Positions 33,172-46,007 of a stretch of DNA of 60,000 nt are shown one piece after another. Numbering within the stretch: the first letter of the stretch is position 1; each line of letters starts with the position of its first letter. The translations under genes were made by a program, and so were the position numbers. The notes beneath the pieces are model-generated. The model did no database searches and was not told the DNA's origin. It saw only the letters and a program-made list of their open reading frames with translations. The stretch comes from Strigamia acuminata (lineage: Eukaryota; Arthropoda; Chilopoda; Geophilomorpha; Linotaeniidae): NCBI GenBank assembly GCA_949358305.1, contig OX442324.1, forward strand, positions 4,534,001-4,594,000. The letters are read 5' to 3'.

Positions 33172-33620
33172 TCTGTGATTTCTTTATCTGAACAGTAGTT
33201 TGGGCTAAGCTTTTCAGTATTTGGATTCAAATAGAACATTGGATATCTCTCATGTCCTGGATACCCATATTCATCAAAAATACCATATTTATAATGTGCC
33301 CATTCATGGGCTAAAGTTTTGCCAGGATCTCCAAAACGTTTGGTAGATTTGGTTTTCAAGTACTTTAAATAGTTGATTGTCAAGTGAATGTACAGTCCTT
33401 GGTAACTACATCCCATGTGCTGCAAAGTGTAAGGGAGATCTTCATTGGCTGGATTTGGATCATCAATTCTAATGGCAGCTGAATGAAAGTTTTCATATGT
33501 GGCTGGTAAGTATGTATGACTTCTGTGCCAAGTCTCAGGCAACAATATGGTAATTTCTTTAAAGTAGACTCTCTGGTAAGTTGCTTTGTAGAGTACTTTA
33601 GAGGCATTTATAAACAGTTC
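33172..33620 (-). pseudogene. CLCA gene A2 remnant: exon 2 only
   Basis: Nearly identical to gene A exon 2 (1158-1615), including intact HEWAHYKYGIFDE. Homology stops at about 33172, where the frame meets a stop (KEITDL then TAG/TAA context) and minisatellite begins. Exons 3 onward are absent. Upstream, only a 15-codon stub of exon 1 remains (34054-34101). One substitution (KLFGDP in A, KRFGDP here) separates the proteins. It is probably non-functional. Confidence 0.8.
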
Positions 33621-34457
33621 CTACAATATGATTCATGATATTTCTTTTTTGGACATTGGAGTGTATCGTATTATCCTGTTTTGAAGGGCATGCCCTAAAA
33701 TGCGAGTTTGGCCAGATCTAGGGATCTGATTGGCTGGTTTTTTTAATAGCATGCAATAAAAATTGAATTCCTACTGGAAAATTGGGGCTCGTTTTATTCG
33801 GCACCGTCAGATAATTCAAATTATCCGGCAACCTGGTCGAACTCGCAATTTCAGGGCATTCCCTCTAGTGTTGTATGCGTTACTGGAATTTGGTAACTAA
33901 ACTCTGTCTGACCTTAAGAGTAAAGAAAACTCCCATTTGAATAGAAACAGTCTACACATTAATTACATGCACAGAAATAATATTTTATTACATAATATAC
34001 ACAATATACATCAATTAAAGTGATGGTTTAATCCAAAATGGAATAGAACTACTGAAGTAGTAGAGACAAGTTGATTTCGGTTGCATATACATTGCTGGAA
34101 TGAAAATGTTGTATTGCTGGACATTGGTTGTTGAAGCATGTTGATAATCACCATGGATTTCCATGTCTAACAATTATTTCTGCTGGTAGTGGATATTTGC
34201 TAGATGCTTATGCCAGGTAATTTGAACAGCGTTTAATCAACAATCAGTTTGATATCAATTTTATTTTTTATTTTTAGCAAAACTTCTGCATGAAAATTAT
34301 CTACCACTTTAGTACTTTAAGTGCACACTTTAATCAGCGTTTTACATTATAAAATATGGCTACAACAATGGCAGTAATACTGGAGACAAAAGATTTGTAA
34401 GGATTGTCTCTTATGATCCAATGATATGGCTGTTAGCAGACATGTAATTTTTATACT
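33621..34457 (-). other. A2 intron remnant, exon 1 stub and B2 3' flank
   Basis: 33621-33930 matches gene A intron 1 next to exon 2. At about 33930 the sequence departs where the fold-back element begins in gene A. 33931-34053 is about 120 bp of AT-rich sequence not seen in unit 1. 34054-34101 is the start of exon 1 (MQPKSTCLYYF) broken after about 12 codons. The rest is the B2 3' spacer. Confidence 0.6.
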
Positions 34458-35125
34458 TCAAACTTGTGTAACTGAAATGACATTCTTTCCAGCTGCTTGA
34501 GGTTGTGCATGTTGCTTACGCCGTTTATCAATCTTGGCGTATAGTTCGTCTACAGGAGGTGCTTTCCCCATTTGTGGTCTTCTTTTAAAATTTGATTCAG
34601 AAGGTGCATTCGGCTTCGGATTGAATACGAGAGTAGTGTACTGTACTGTATCATCGTTGGTATCACTTTATACGATAGTAGGAGCTCCTACTATGAATTG
34701 CCAGCTTACAAGCCTAGGCTTGTAAGCTGGCAATTCATTGGCCAAGTCCCGTTCAAACTTATGGTTTTGGTTATTTTCTCCCATTTGTGCTTCTCTATTG
34801 GATTTTGATTTGAAGGATGTTTGTGGATTGAAGGTGGACATAGGATTGACGTTGATTTCATTCGATATGCTTTCTATGTCGGCAATACTGCTTCTGTTTG
34901 ATGCAGCACGAATGACATCAGCACGATTGTTAGGCATTGATGATGATAACTGGGGAATGAATTTCTTCGCAGTTGTGGGTTTCTTTTGTTTGCACTTGTA
35001 CAACACAAACAATAAAACAGCAATAGTTATGGCAATTAAAACACTACCAGCAGCAATGCCAATAATTTCAATTGTTGAAAGATATTGATTTTCGCCAACT
35101 ATGGCCACTTCTGTTTGGTTTGTAT
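34458..35125 (-). pseudogene. Former last exon of B2, disrupted by a palindrome
   Basis: Corresponds to B1 exon 12 (membrane span and tail) but is 30 bp longer. A 46-bp perfect palindrome at 34693-34738 disrupts the tail and leads to an early stop (frame ends ...VGAPTIV at 34668). It is probably no longer reached by splicing, because the donor of exon 11 is also altered and an upstream stop precedes it. Confidence 0.8.
34675..34738. repeat. Adjoining perfect palindromes (20 bp and 46 bp) in B2
   Basis: 34693-34738 is a 46-bp perfect palindrome centred on CCTAGG (arm GCCAGCTTACAAG). It overlaps a 20-bp palindrome centred on AGTAGGAGCTCCTACT (34675-34694). B1 and B3 have a single direct copy of the arm sequence here. 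Confidence 0.95.
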
Positions 35126-35436
35126 CTGCAATTAAAATGATGAAATATTCAGTAAATATTCACCAATAGCACTTATCAAGCAATTCCCGGTGCAATTTGA
35201 ACCGGTGTAGGAAGTTTACCAGTAACAATGATGGCTATTAAATGGGACGAAACGTTAATGAAAGATTTTAGGCCAAGCAAGCCGCGATCTGTGGGACAAC
35301 TTTCTTGAAGACCCAACCTTGTATTTGCACCGGTTTACATGAGAGACTTTGCACGTGTCCAATTAGTTAAATACTAATTGATTACTGATTGATTACTAAT
35401 TGATTCTTGGATGTGCTTGAAACATCAATTTCACTA

Positions 35437-35658
35437 TACTCAAAACCACCACAACGTTGACCTATTGTTCGAGCCGTATCACGGGTGTAGTGGCACAAAA
35501 AAGTAGCTCATAACACCATATTTGTAAAGAACTCCAGACATTGTTATCGATTACCAACATTGTCAAAGGCACAGAACTTCTTGTCCACGTAGTAGAACAC
35601 AGTACACAGTTAGGCGTAAACCGGCTAGAATAGGTCAACGTTGTGGTGGTTTTGAGTA
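35437..35658. mobile_element. TA-flanked MITE (Tc1/mariner-like) in B2 exon 11
   Basis: 222 bp with inverted ends TACTCAAAACCACCACAACG (about 30 bp match) and a TA duplication (35435-35436, 35659-35660). The empty site CACTACTTAG is present in B1 and B3. No transposase. It inserts coding sequence that ends the B2 frame at 35462. Confidence 0.93.
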
Positions 35659-38600
35659 TACTTAGATCTGTGCTCAAAGTGGTATTTTGGTTTTCGCTTT
35701 TCGTTAGGTTTATGCTTTCCGTTAGGTTTATGCTTTCAATGTGGTGTGTAACAGTAGACGGGAGCTCACCCAATTCAGTTGTAAGCATTGATGTGATTTC
35801 CTCAACAGTGCTGGTTGTTGGCAGTTCTGGCATGTAGACGGTGACTATGTTAGATATCTCTCCGGCATTGCTGTCATTGTCAGTTGTCCATAGACCACAG
35901 TGGTACAGAATGCCACGAGAAGTTACTCGCCATTGACCTATCTCAATTTTCCCAGATTCTTGTGGCTTTATGATGGACAGTTCTTCACCAGTATTTTTGA
36001 TCAGCACGTGTGATGCATTAGGTGAACAACTTAAAAAATATGCTTTTGCTGAAATAATATTTTACCTTATAAAAAAGTGATTATAGATTTTGTATTATTT
36101 GGGAAAATATACCTGAATTATGATCCGAATCACCTCCTGGAGCTGTCCACTGAAATGATACATTGCCATTGGAGATTTCCAATTCATCCATTTTCTTCAA
36201 GTGTAAATCCCCAATTCTGTTTGGCGGAATATTTTTCATTTCAATTGATGGTAGAACGAAATAGCCCAAATCTTTTAGTGTATATACATAAAACAAGAAT
36301 TTAGTTTTCTTCCTCCTGTATGAAATACTATGTAATTACTAATTACCAGTTTGTAGAATCGTGTCTTCAGTACTGTCAGTAGCAATTATGCTAATGAAAT
36401 GCACTCCGGTTGTCATGTTGGGGTAAATTAAGTATCGACTGAAAATTCCATCACCTGCTTTGACATCTGGATCTGAAAGGACGTTTTTGATTATTACAAA
36501 GCAATTAAACTAATGTAGTAGGACAATAATTTAGTATAATCTGTCTGGACCGGACGTTGTACCAACCGGACAGCAAAAAAAAAGTGTAATTTTACATGGC
36601 GGTAGTGACCGTTTTGTCTTCGCCTGCGTCCTCTAATGTACGTGTGTCAAATCGGCCAAATGGTCCACATCTGGCATCGTCTCTGCCAACAAGTCAAATG
36701 GCTCCGAAACATCGTTTTTTTTTGCTTTCAATTGTCGCGCGATTAATTTGCGCGCGATTAAAGGTCGTGCGATGAAGTGTCCACTCGATTAAAAGTCGTC
36801 GCGATGAAGTGTCCGTGCAATGAAAGGGTTCGCGATGAAGTGTCCGCGATTCTACGTCGCGCGATGGAGCGGCGCGGTATGAAAAGTCGGGATACCGTTT
36901 TGCTTTTTCAACCAGAAATTTGGGAGGCGACTATGACTTTTCTAGATAGAGACAATAACTCATATTACCTCCATTTCCATTATCTCTTAACTCGAATTGG
37001 TATTCTTCTCCATCTAGAGAGACTACTTTAGCCTGAATTGATAGGTTTCCTGAGTAGTAAGCATACAAGACACTTGGCAAGAACACACTCTAAAATTCCA
37101 AAGGGAAAAGAAAGAAGTGTCAGAAGATTTTTTAAAATTTTTTTGTTTTCTCACAACTAGAATTGAAAGTCCGTATACCTTTGATTTTTCTAGTTGACCA
37201 GCAAAGGGGGTCAAATTATCCACGGACCAAATGGAAGTTTGATGTTTTTCAAGATACGTATCTTTAATTTGCCACGAGAATTCAACTCGGTCATTTTGAG
37301 CCGAGTCACTTCTCCACTTGTATGATGTTGTCAAATTATTATGATAAACTTGCAAATCAAAATGCGATTTGTTGTTGATGGTTATCATTCGCTCTGATTT
37401 GGATGTGTCACAATAGAACGTCTTGAAATGAATGACTGCATTTTTTATTGGAATCTTGAATTCGCCTTTTCCGCCCGTTATAGTTTTTATCTTAATTGTT
37501 TTCGGTTGTAAATAGTCTTTGATGAAGCGGTTAAAATATTCCACAATCGCATCTTCCAATGCGTATTTGCTGTCTGCGCTGCATTCGTGTAGGGATAAGG
37601 GAAGTGGTATGTTGAACCAGAGACTGTTCAGTTGGTATTCCAGAAATATTTTCATAGAGTCGTAAGGAAAATCTGGTTTGCTGGCTTTAAGTGACCACGT
37701 AAGAAGAAGAAATGTGAGCCGATTGGCTCGAAGAGGTATTTCAAGCATTTGGAATTTCAGATTCAGAGCAGAACCATCTGCCATTAATATTAAGTGTTTT
37801 GTGTGGGTGGGTTTTTCTTCCAGCATCTATTGAAAAGGAAATACGAATTGTGGTCAAATATGATTGGTAAATGGTACGAGAATTACCTCTATTGCTTTGG
37901 TAATTCCATTTTCAATGCTTCTTGTTTTTGGGGTGGTTTCTTCAGTCAAATTACGTAGAATATATAGGAATTCAGCATTTATAGTTTGAGTGATTGGAAT
38001 TGTTTCCACTTGTGCACTGGCTTTGACAATACCTAAGCTTGCATGCTCTGGTAACAAATTGATAAAATGGAGCAATGTGTACCACAGTAAAGAGTCCAGT
38101 GCATCTGGTGAACACAACAGTGGGTCGATTACAATGAGAATGGACATTGGATTTTTTTTTATATAATTCACAGTTGGTTTGACACTAAATAAAAAATAAA
38201 TGCATTTTCTAAGTCTTGAAAGTGTATAAAAACTAACTGATTACCTATTGATGGTGGTTGATTCATTTTTGGATAATATTGAAAAATCTTGATTTTGTGA
38301 AATAATCTGCCATGCACTTTTCCTTTTGCATAGTGCATTGTGTCTTGTAGGTGCTTGGGAGTTGTGCAAGTCATCACCAGAATCGGTGCAGAATACATTT
38401 GCCTTTAATCAATTATTGTTGTTAGTAATTTTTTCTGTGTGTTTGATATGGGAGTTACAAAAAATATATTTTTTTTTTAGTTTCTTACATTTTCTGCTGA
38501 ATCGTCCATTATAGATGAATGAAAGGATGAAGCAGTTTGAGTCAAAGTTTCATTCAAGTCTTCAGAACAGTTGGAAACCCCAGTTTCACAATTACTGCAA

Positions 38601-39369
38601 TTAAGAATAATATTTTAATTTTGAATTAATTTTATTGCGAAATGCACCTTGGAGATAATGGGTCATGTGATGCACATCCTGTTTTTTTGTCTATTCCATC
38701 TGCATCCGCGTAAGTGTCTGGAAACACTGCAGACATGTTACCAGTTTCTTCAAAAATTCCATATCTTAGCTTAGCCCATTCTTGAATAAACTTTCTTACT
38801 GAAATAAAAAAAATGTAATAAAATAATTGGTCTGAAATCAATTTTTTTTTATTTACCAAGAACGCTATCTTTGGTGTCGTTCCACTTTTTGATACTTTCA
38901 ATCGTGAGATAAATAAAATTCCCTTTTTCTTCACAACTTCTGGGTTGTTGTGTGTACGGTATGTTTTGATTTTGAAACAACTCATTTGTATTGTCAATTT
39001 GTATGTCGGCAATTCCAACATAAGATGACGATGACGACGCTGGCACAGGCCAAGAATTTGGCACCACGATTGTGATGGTTTTGAAAAATGTGTGATTAAA
39101 TGTTGCAATGTATAATTGTTCACTTGCTCGAGTAAAAAATGCCTTCAGATAAAAAAATATATGTAGAAACAACCTACAAAAGAGGTTTAAACTCATTTCA
39201 TCCGAATTACTTGTATGATTTGAATGGTGTCTTCCGAATGCTGTACTTGTTGTGACAGACTTACGGCTATGTTTTCGTATCCTCCGTCAGACGAAATATC
39301 AATTGTAGATGAGAACGCGTTTGGTAATAAAAGTAACCACAATACGAACAATTTGTGTTTTCCCAACAT
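35462..39369 (-). CDS. CLCA-like gene B2, truncated (predicted 932 aa, no membrane span)
   Basis: Exons in phase: 39211-39369, 38857-39142, 38648-38798, 38489-38594, 38245-38402, 37887-38184, 37179-37826, 36969-37089, 36347-36472, 36113-36271, 35462-36048. Exons 1-10 match B1 in order and phase, with small in-frame length changes (one extra Leu in the signal peptide; exon 7 two codons longer; exon 8 two shorter). The zinc motif is QEWAKLRYGIFEE and the VWA site is degenerate, as in B1. Exon 11 runs into a MITE at 35658 and stops at 35462, before the membrane span. The product, if made, would be secreted. The alternative is a recent pseudogene. Confidence 0.75.
36575..36955. mobile_element. 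Unclassified 380-bp insertion in B2 intron 8
   Basis: It replaces about 25 bp present in B1 and B3 (between ACCGGACAGC and AACTCATATTACC). It is GC-richer than its surroundings and contains repeated GCGATGAAGTGTCC / GCGCGATTAA units. No coding signature; the flanks show no clear target duplication. Confidence 0.6.
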
Positions 39370-39632
39370 GATCGCTTCTTTTCGTTCGAGAAATTTAAAT
39401 ATTTGCCAGCCCGTTAAACTGCCATTTTTCTTTATCACATACCATAATGTACGATAAGGATTTTTAGCTTTTTTATCGTGTTTTATCGGTGTTGCTTTGG
39501 AAAATATCTCATTTTATGATAGCGCATAGCTGTGAATATAGATTCTAATTCATGATAGTAAAGACGTGTTATTTATTTATTGTTAAAATTTAGACATGTA
39601 CATCACTGTCATCATATATAGCGTCTTCAGTG

Positions 39633-39999
39633 CAGAGATGAACATTGCGTACCCGTACCCGGTACCCGCGGTAACGGGTAACGGGTAGCGGGTACGTCTC
39701 GGGTACGTCTTTTTAGTCGTGTATGTGTATATTTAAAATGTGCCCCACAATACGAATTATCACAACACGAACATGCAGTCGTCGTCCTCCTCCTCGTCGT
39801 CGCCCAAGCCAAAGTTGCATGACGTGAATGTTTTCAAGGCCAGCATGACGTAATTGTGATCAGATATGGGTACGGGTAGGGTAGGGTGTGTATGGGTACG
39901 GGTACGGTTAGGGTACGGGTACGGGTAAGAAATTTTAATGGGGGACGGGGGGTAACGGGCGGTTAACGGGTAGAGTTTTTACGCCAATGTTCATCTCTG
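39633..39999. mobile_element. hAT-type MITE in the last exon of C2
   Basis: Copy of the element at 26315-26681 with the same ends and the CTTCAGTG duplication (39625-39632, 40000-40007). Confidence 0.92.
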
Positions 40000-42900
40000 C
40001 TTCAGTGTCTATCTTCTTGTTAAGAATGTCATAACAAATTGGTTCGTTGTCTTGGCAATCTGGTTCGACTACATCATACGTTTGTTCAGTTTGATTGTCA
40101 TTTCCAACTTGCAACTGTAAAGCAACTGTGGGTTTGGTTGCATTTCTTGCAGCTTGGTTTTTGTTGTTACTAATCTTATAATAAATTGGTTCGTTGTCTT
40201 GGCAATCTGGTTTGACTACATCATACGTTTGTTCAGTTTGATTGTCACTTCCAACTTGCAACTGTAAAGCAACTGTGGGTTTGGTTGCATTTTTTGCAGC
40301 TTGGTTTTGTTGTAACATAGCAGCAAAAGCCTTTGCAACTGTACTGTTGTCACGTGAGGTGGTGGGTGTAGTAGTGTATTTGTTAGGTGAAGTTTCACAG
40401 GTTAATTCTACAGGTGAGGTAATTCTGCTGGATGAATCTGGTGTGAAGGCTGGGCTGCATGCTTTTGCTAATTTGTTGATCTTCTTGTTCATTAATAACC
40501 AAGCAATACTATTAAGCAGCAATAGAATAAGAAGTACACCTACAATGCTTCCAATGAAGGCAGCTGTTGAGATTGTACTCTGACCTGGAATAAAGTATAG
40601 AGAACTGTAGTGAAAAATACTAAAGTAGTTGGACAAATTAGGCAATGACCTTCATTGGCACCTTTTGTAGTTTGATTGTGAGTTGTAGCTTTGGTTGAAG
40701 TTTGAATTAGATCACTTCCAGTAGTATTAGTAATAGCTGGCAGCTCTGGCATGTAGACGGTTATAACATTTGACATTTCACTTGTATTGTTATCAATGTC
40801 AGATGCCCATATGCCACAATGATATAATGTATTAGAAGGAATATACCAATGCCAAATCTCAACTTTGCCAGATTGTTTAGGCTTTAGGTCAATTTTTATA
40901 CCAGTATTTTTTTCCAAAGGAGTTAACACATATGCACAATTTAAAAAATAAGCATATGCTGTAAACAAGACAAAATATATGATGTTAATTAAGTTTTTAG
41001 GGTTATTTGGGGAAATTTATACCTGAATTATGATCAAAATCACCTCCAGGAGCTGTCCACTGAAATGATACAATACCATTTGCAATGTCTATTTCTTGTA
41101 AGTGGAAATCTGCAATCCAGCTTGGAGGCATTTTATTCAATTCAATTGATTGTAAAATGAAACTTCCCAAATCTTGCATTAATAATTAAAGTCTTAAATT
41201 GTAAGCATATTAATTGATTGGTACTATACTACCTCTTTGTAGTATGAGTTCTTGAGACTTGTCAGTGACAATTATGCTAATAAAATGCACTCCAGTTGCC
41301 ATGTTGGGATATATTAAGTATCTGCTGAAAATTCCATCTCCTGCTTTGACATCTGGGTCTGAAAAGAAGTAAGTTCTTTGATTTATACAAACAAATACAA
41401 TGTAGTAGGATAATAAGTTGTACCTCCATTTCCATTATCTCTCAATTCAATTAATTGATGATTTCCACTTGGTGTGACCACTTTTGCTTTAATTAACAAG
41501 TTTCCTGAGTAGTAACAATATAAAATATTTGGTATGGAAGCATTCTGTATGTAAACAAAGATTTCTTTTAGTTGTAGTATTCTGAATTCTAGTACTTATT
41601 CTTCAACTTTTGAATTTTCCAGTTGACCGGCTAACAAGATTGAATTGTTCACAGACCACAGGGAGGTTTGGACTTGAATAGGACTACCACTAAATGTCCA
41701 CTCAAACACATTGAAAGTATTTTGAAATGAGAGGTTGTTCCACATGTATGAATTTGTGTAGGACATTTTATCAGAATTTAAATCATTATATTCTTTCTTG
41801 TTGATGGATAATGTCTTCATGTTTTGGAATGAGTTGGGGTCACAATGGAATGTCTTAAATTCAATGATTGCATTTCTTACTGGAGTCAGGAAAAAGTCTT
41901 TTTCACCTTTGATGGTTTTAATCTGTAGTCAAAAAGCTGCTGGAATAATTAGTTTTTCTAGAAATAGTAAGTTATTTTACCTTAATAGTTTTTGGTTCTA
42001 AATCGCCAGTGCTGAATCGATTAAAATATTCCACAAATGCATCATCTATCAAGTATCTCCATGCTAGCTGGCACTGATCAATGGATTTAGGAATTGGAAT
42101 ATTGAACCAGAGACTATTCTTTTGGAAATCAATAAATATTTCCATGGAGTTATAATCCAAAGACAGTTGGCTGGGAGCCCAGGTCATAAGAAAAAATATA
42201 AGCAAGTTGTTTTGAAGATAGTTTTCAATGTTTTTTATTGAAACAGGATTGAAGTTCAATCCATTGGCTATTAATATCAAGTGTTTTGTGTGATTAGGTT
42301 TTTCTTGCAATATCTGTGGTGAAAAGTAAGAAAGAATAAAAATAGGTTTAAAAAATATGCTCATATTCTTTTGGGTGTTGAGATATTTACAGAATTTTAC
42401 ATGTACAATACCTGTGTGGCTTTGGCAAGTCCAGCTGTCAAATTTGTTGTGTCTGTTACTACACTTGTAACTAATTTTGTTAAATTATATATGAATTCAT
42501 TCTGTTCATTCATAGGTGTTGTGTTTCTAATATAGGGCATTGTCTCAATTTGTGTGTTGGCCTTTACAAAGTCTACGCTTGCATGTTCAGGCAACAATAT
42601 AATAAATTGGAGTAATGTCAGCAACAGTAGGGAATTCTGTTAAAAAATCATGTTTGATAAATTCTTTGGTTATTGATAACTTATTAAGAATAACCTCTGC
42701 TTTTTGTGAGCATAAAGTTGGATCTATAACAATGACTATCGCCATTATTGGCGCCTTTTTTTCAATTTTCAGTTGTAGTTTTAATCTGAAAGGAAATATT
42801 GAAACTATTTTTTAATTTGTGGGAGATTTATAAAAATGTGAATGAATTGTTACAAGTTTGTAGTCTGTCTTGGAGTGCTGGAAATTGAGAAGTCTGAACT

Positions 42901-43700
42901 GTCTGAAATCTGCCATACGGGATTTCTCTTGCATCCAGTATTATATTTTGTTGATGTTTGGAAATTGGATGGAAACATTGTTTCTTCAAATATCCCATAC
43001 CTCAGCTTGGCCCATTCTTGAATAAACTTTTTTACTGCAGTTAAAAAGCAAGAAAAATTCTCAATAAACAGTGAATAAATGTGAAATTAATTTTTTTTCA
43101 TTTACCAAGAACATTGATTTTGGTATAATTCCAGTTGCTGATGTATTCAGCTGTTAGATACATAAAATTTCCTTCCTTCCCACAACTCCTGGGTTGTTGT
43201 GTGTAAGGTATGTTTTGATTTTGAAACAATTCATTTGTGTTGGCAATTATGATGTCATCAATTTGAGATGTTACTGACACAGGCACTAACACTGGCCATG
43301 AATTTGGTATAACAATGGTAATAGACTTGAAATATGTCCTATTAAATGTTGCAATAAATAATTGTTCACTGGCTTCAGTAAGAAATTCCTTCAAATAAAA
43401 TGTAGACATTTAAAAAAAAAATAATTAGCTATGATAATATTACTGATTGCCAAAATTACTGAGCTAAGAATTTTTTACCCATTTAAAGCTGTAATTTTGA
43501 CTCTTGTAGCATTATCTATACCACTATTGATAGAGATACATTACTTTTATGGTGTGTAGGGCGGCTTCTGAGTAATTAATAGTTCGTGACAAGGTCACAA
43601 CAATGTTTGTAAAACCTCCATCAGACTCCAATTGGATGTTTGATGAATGCGTGTGTTTTAAGAGTAAACTTAACACGAACAAAAATGGTTGGGTTTTCAT
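39935..43700 (-). CDS. CLCA-like membrane protein C2 (12 exons, 979 aa)
   Basis: Collinear with C1. Exons: 43545-43700, 43106-43388, 42854-43034, 42695-42785, 42412-42636, 41981-42313, 41608-41922, 41424-41544, 41233-41358, 41023-41172, 40650-40958, 39935-40584. All frames are open. Differences from C1 are few and concentrated in exon 6 (IENYLQNNLLIF against IENHLQNNLLTF). It has the same lost zinc motif, degenerate VWA site, duplicated tail segment and MITE-encoded C-terminus. Exon 12 looks identical to C1, which suggests gene conversion or very recent duplication. Confidence 0.87.
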
Positions 43701-43979
43701 TCTTGGGTAGTTTTTTTTTCATCTAGATAATAAAAGCGTACAATATTAAAAGTATAAATTAATTTATTTTTTATCTTATCTGTTATAACACAGATTATTA
43801 ACCTAAATATGATTGTAACTAGGCAGTCAATAAGCAACCAATTACACACAAGTAAATTGAAAATTGACCAATGAGAAATTGTTTGAAATTTGAAATTCTG
43901 CATAGGATGATTGTGATTGGATTGTAATTTTAATTGTAATTCAATGATGTACAGGACACAGGTAGCACAATTTTGAGAA

Positions 43980-45905
43980 ATTGTGAGAGATTGTGAGAGA
44001 TCGTGAGAGATTTTGAGAGATTTTGAAAGATATTTGAGAGATTTTGAGAAATATTAAGAGATTTTGAGAAATATTAAGAGATTTTGAGAAATATTAAGAG
44101 ATTTTGAGAAATATTAAGAGATTTTGAGAAATATTAAGAGATTTTGAGAAATATTAAGAGATTTTGAGAAATATTAAGAGATTTTGAGAAATATTAAGAG
44201 ATTTTGAGAAATATTAAGAGATTTTGAGAAATATTAAGAGATTTTGAGAAATATTAAGAGATTTTGAGAAATATTAAGAGATTTTGAGAAATATTAAGAG
44301 ATTTTGAGAAATATTAAGAGATTTTGAGAAATATTAAGAGATTTTGAGAAATATTAAGAGATTTTGAGAAATATTAAGAGATTTTGAGAAATATCAAGAG
44401 ATTTTGAGAAATATCAAGAGATTTTGAGAAATATCAAGAGATTTTGAGAAATATCAAGAGATTTTGAGAAATATCAAGAGATTTTGAGAAATATTAAGAG
44501 ATTTTGAGAAATATTAAGAGATTTTGAGAAATATTTAGAGATTTTGAGAAATATTAAGAGATTTTGAGAAATATTAAGAGATTTTGAGAAATATTAAGAG
44601 ATTTTGAGAAATATTAAGAGATTTTGAGAAATATTAAGAGATTTTGAGAAATATTAAGAGATTTTGAGAAATATTAAGAGATTTTGAGAAATATTAAGAG
44701 ATTTTGAGAAATATTAAGAGATTTTGAGAAATATTAAGAGATTTTGAGAAATATTAAGAGATTTTGAGAAATATTAAGAGATTTTGAGAAATATTAAGAG
44801 ATTTTGAGAAATATCAAGAGATTTTGAGAAATATCAAGAGATTTTGAGAAATATCAAGAGATTTTGAGAAATATCAAGAGATTTTGAGAAATATCAAGAG
44901 ATTTTGAGAAATATTAAGAGATTTTGAGAAATATTAAGAGATTTTGAGAAATATTTAGAGATTTTGAGAAATATTAAGAGATTTTGAGAAATATTAAGAG
45001 ATTTTGAGAAATATTAAGAGATTTTGAGAAATATTAAGAGATTTTGAGAAATATTAAGAGATTTTGAGAAATATTAAGAGATTTTGAGAAATATTAAGAG
45101 ATTTTGAGAAATATTAAGAGATTTTGAGAAATATTAAGAGATTTTGAGAAATATTAAGAGATTTTGAGAAATATTAAGAGATTTTGAGAAATATTAAGAG
45201 ATTTTGAGAAATATTAAGAGATTTTGAGAAATATCAAGAGATTTTGAGAAATATCAAGAGATTTTGAGAAATATCAAGAGATTTTGAGAAATATTAAGAG
45301 ATTTTGAGAAATATTAAGAGATTTTGAGAAATATTAAGAGATTTTGAGAAATATTTAGAGATTTTGAGAAATATTAAGAGATTTTGAGAAATATTAAGAG
45401 ATTTTGAGAAATATTAAGAGATTTTGAGAAATATTAAGAGATTTTGAGAAATATTAAGAGATTTTGAGAAATATTAAAAGATTTTGAGAAATATTAAGAG
45501 ATTTTGAGAAATATTAAGAGATTTTGAGAAATATTAAGAGATTTTGAGAAATATTAAGAGATTTTGAGAAATATTAAGAGATTTTGAGAAATATTAAGAG
45601 ATTTTGAGAAATATTAAGAGATTTTGAGAAATATCAAGAGATTTTGAGAAATATCAAGAGATTTTGAGAAATATCAAGAGATTTTGAGAAATATCAAGAG
45701 ATTTTGAGAAATATTAAGAGATTTTGAGAAATATTAAGAGATTTTGAGAAATATTAAGAGATTTTGAGAAATATTTAGAGATTTTGAGAAATATTAAGAG
45801 ATTTTGAGAAATATTAAGAGATTTTGAGAAATATTAAGAGATTTTGAGAAATATTAAGAGATTTTGAGAAATATTAAGAGATTTTGAGAAATATTAAGAC
45901 ATTTT
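43980..45905. repeat. 20-bp minisatellite between C2 and D2
   Basis: About 93 copies of AGATTTTGAGAAATATTAAG, nearly twice the unit 1 array. ATATTTAG units at about 44534, 44954, 45354 and 45774 are 420, 400 and 420 bp apart, each a few units after a run of 3-5 ATATCAAG units. The array has grown by whole higher-order blocks. Confidence 0.96.
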
Positions 45906-46007
45906 GATAAATTTCTCTAGCAATTCACCCAATATTTTAAAAGTATTGCTTTTATTGAAAATTCATTTTTAATACAAAAAAAAAATGTCAAGAAAAATTA
46001 CTGCGGT

